From contig JADNEJ010000186.1 in NCBI GenBank assembly GCA_016292295.1, forward strand, positions 1 to 6,158: a stretch of 6,158 bases of DNA. Direction: 5' to 3'. This DNA is from Candidatus Thiodictyon intracellulare. GTDB taxonomy: Bacteria > Pseudomonadota > Gammaproteobacteria > Chromatiales > Chromatiaceae. The notes under the pieces are model-generated. The model saw only the letters and a program-made list of their open reading frames with translations. It made no database searches and was not told the origin of the DNA. The position numbers were made by a program, and so were the translations under genes. The stretch's first letter is position 1. Each line of letters opens with the position of its first letter. Of this stretch, positions 6,118 to 6,158 are shown piece by piece.

Positions 6118-6158
6118 TTCGTAATACTTGTTATACAGAACTTTTTTCTTAAAGAATT

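Larger units (their letters stand above)
5846..6157. other. Non-coding right end with hairpins and AT-rich tract
   Basis: I see no gene with recognisable similarity here. A 9-bp hairpin with one G-U pair and a CCAA loop lies at 5857-5878. From about 5925 onward the composition turns AT-rich, unlike the GC-rich genes to the left. That suggests horizontally acquired DNA or a regulatory stretch in front of a gene beyond the edge. A plus-strand open frame at 5883-6071 has no domain, no ribosome binding site and mixed composition, so I do not call it. A possible mobile-element end or truncated gene start at 6041-6117 is listed separately. Confidence 0.5.

Overview
This window is a GC-rich chromosomal segment from a gammaproteobacterium. 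The main evidence is the neighbourhood of a divergent rhlB next to trxA-rho, which is the classic gammaproteobacterial order, together with a Rho that keeps E. coli residue numbering through its ATPase core. A second gammaproteobacterial pairing, yrfG/nudE, follows, arranged here as a divergent pair. High GC, arginine-rich tails and a GTRG-type REP element would fit Chromatiales or purple sulfur bacteria, but that narrower placement is inference only.

Layout from left to right. Positions 1-198 hold no supportable gene. Positions 199-511 carry the wreck of an MNT/HEPN toxin-antitoxin pair: the C-terminal end of a nucleotidyltransferase, overlapping a HEPN protein cut to 72 residues. Convergent to it are intact rho (535-1791, minus) and, 277 bases upstream, trxA (2069-2395, minus). 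A likely intrinsic terminator and a C-rich rho leader lie between these two. A 301-base divergent intergenic region separates trxA from rhlB (2697-4319, plus). rhlB is a clear pseudogene, with two in-frame stops, at least two frameshifts, and substitutions in helicase motifs I, Ib, II, III and VI. A 10-bp inverted repeat separates it from convergent yrfG (minus; HAD-family GMP/IMP nucleotidase). Divergent from yrfG is nudE (plus; Nudix hydrolase), whose C-terminus has been rewritten by an exact 13-bp tandem duplication. The right end (5770-6158) is non-coding: a paired REP-like inverted repeat, two further hairpins and an AT-rich tract. It finishes with a possible insertion-sequence end or truncated gene start.

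The functional content is housekeeping: transcription termination (Rho), thiol redox (thioredoxin) and nucleotide clean-up (YrfG, NudE). The striking theme is decay: three loci (mnt/hepn, rhlB, nudE) carry inactivating or altering mutations within about 5.5 kb, beside intact essential genes. I did not find evidence of a new multi-gene system. The most interesting signals are the dead rhlB beside an intact rho and the reconstructable 13-bp duplication in nudE.
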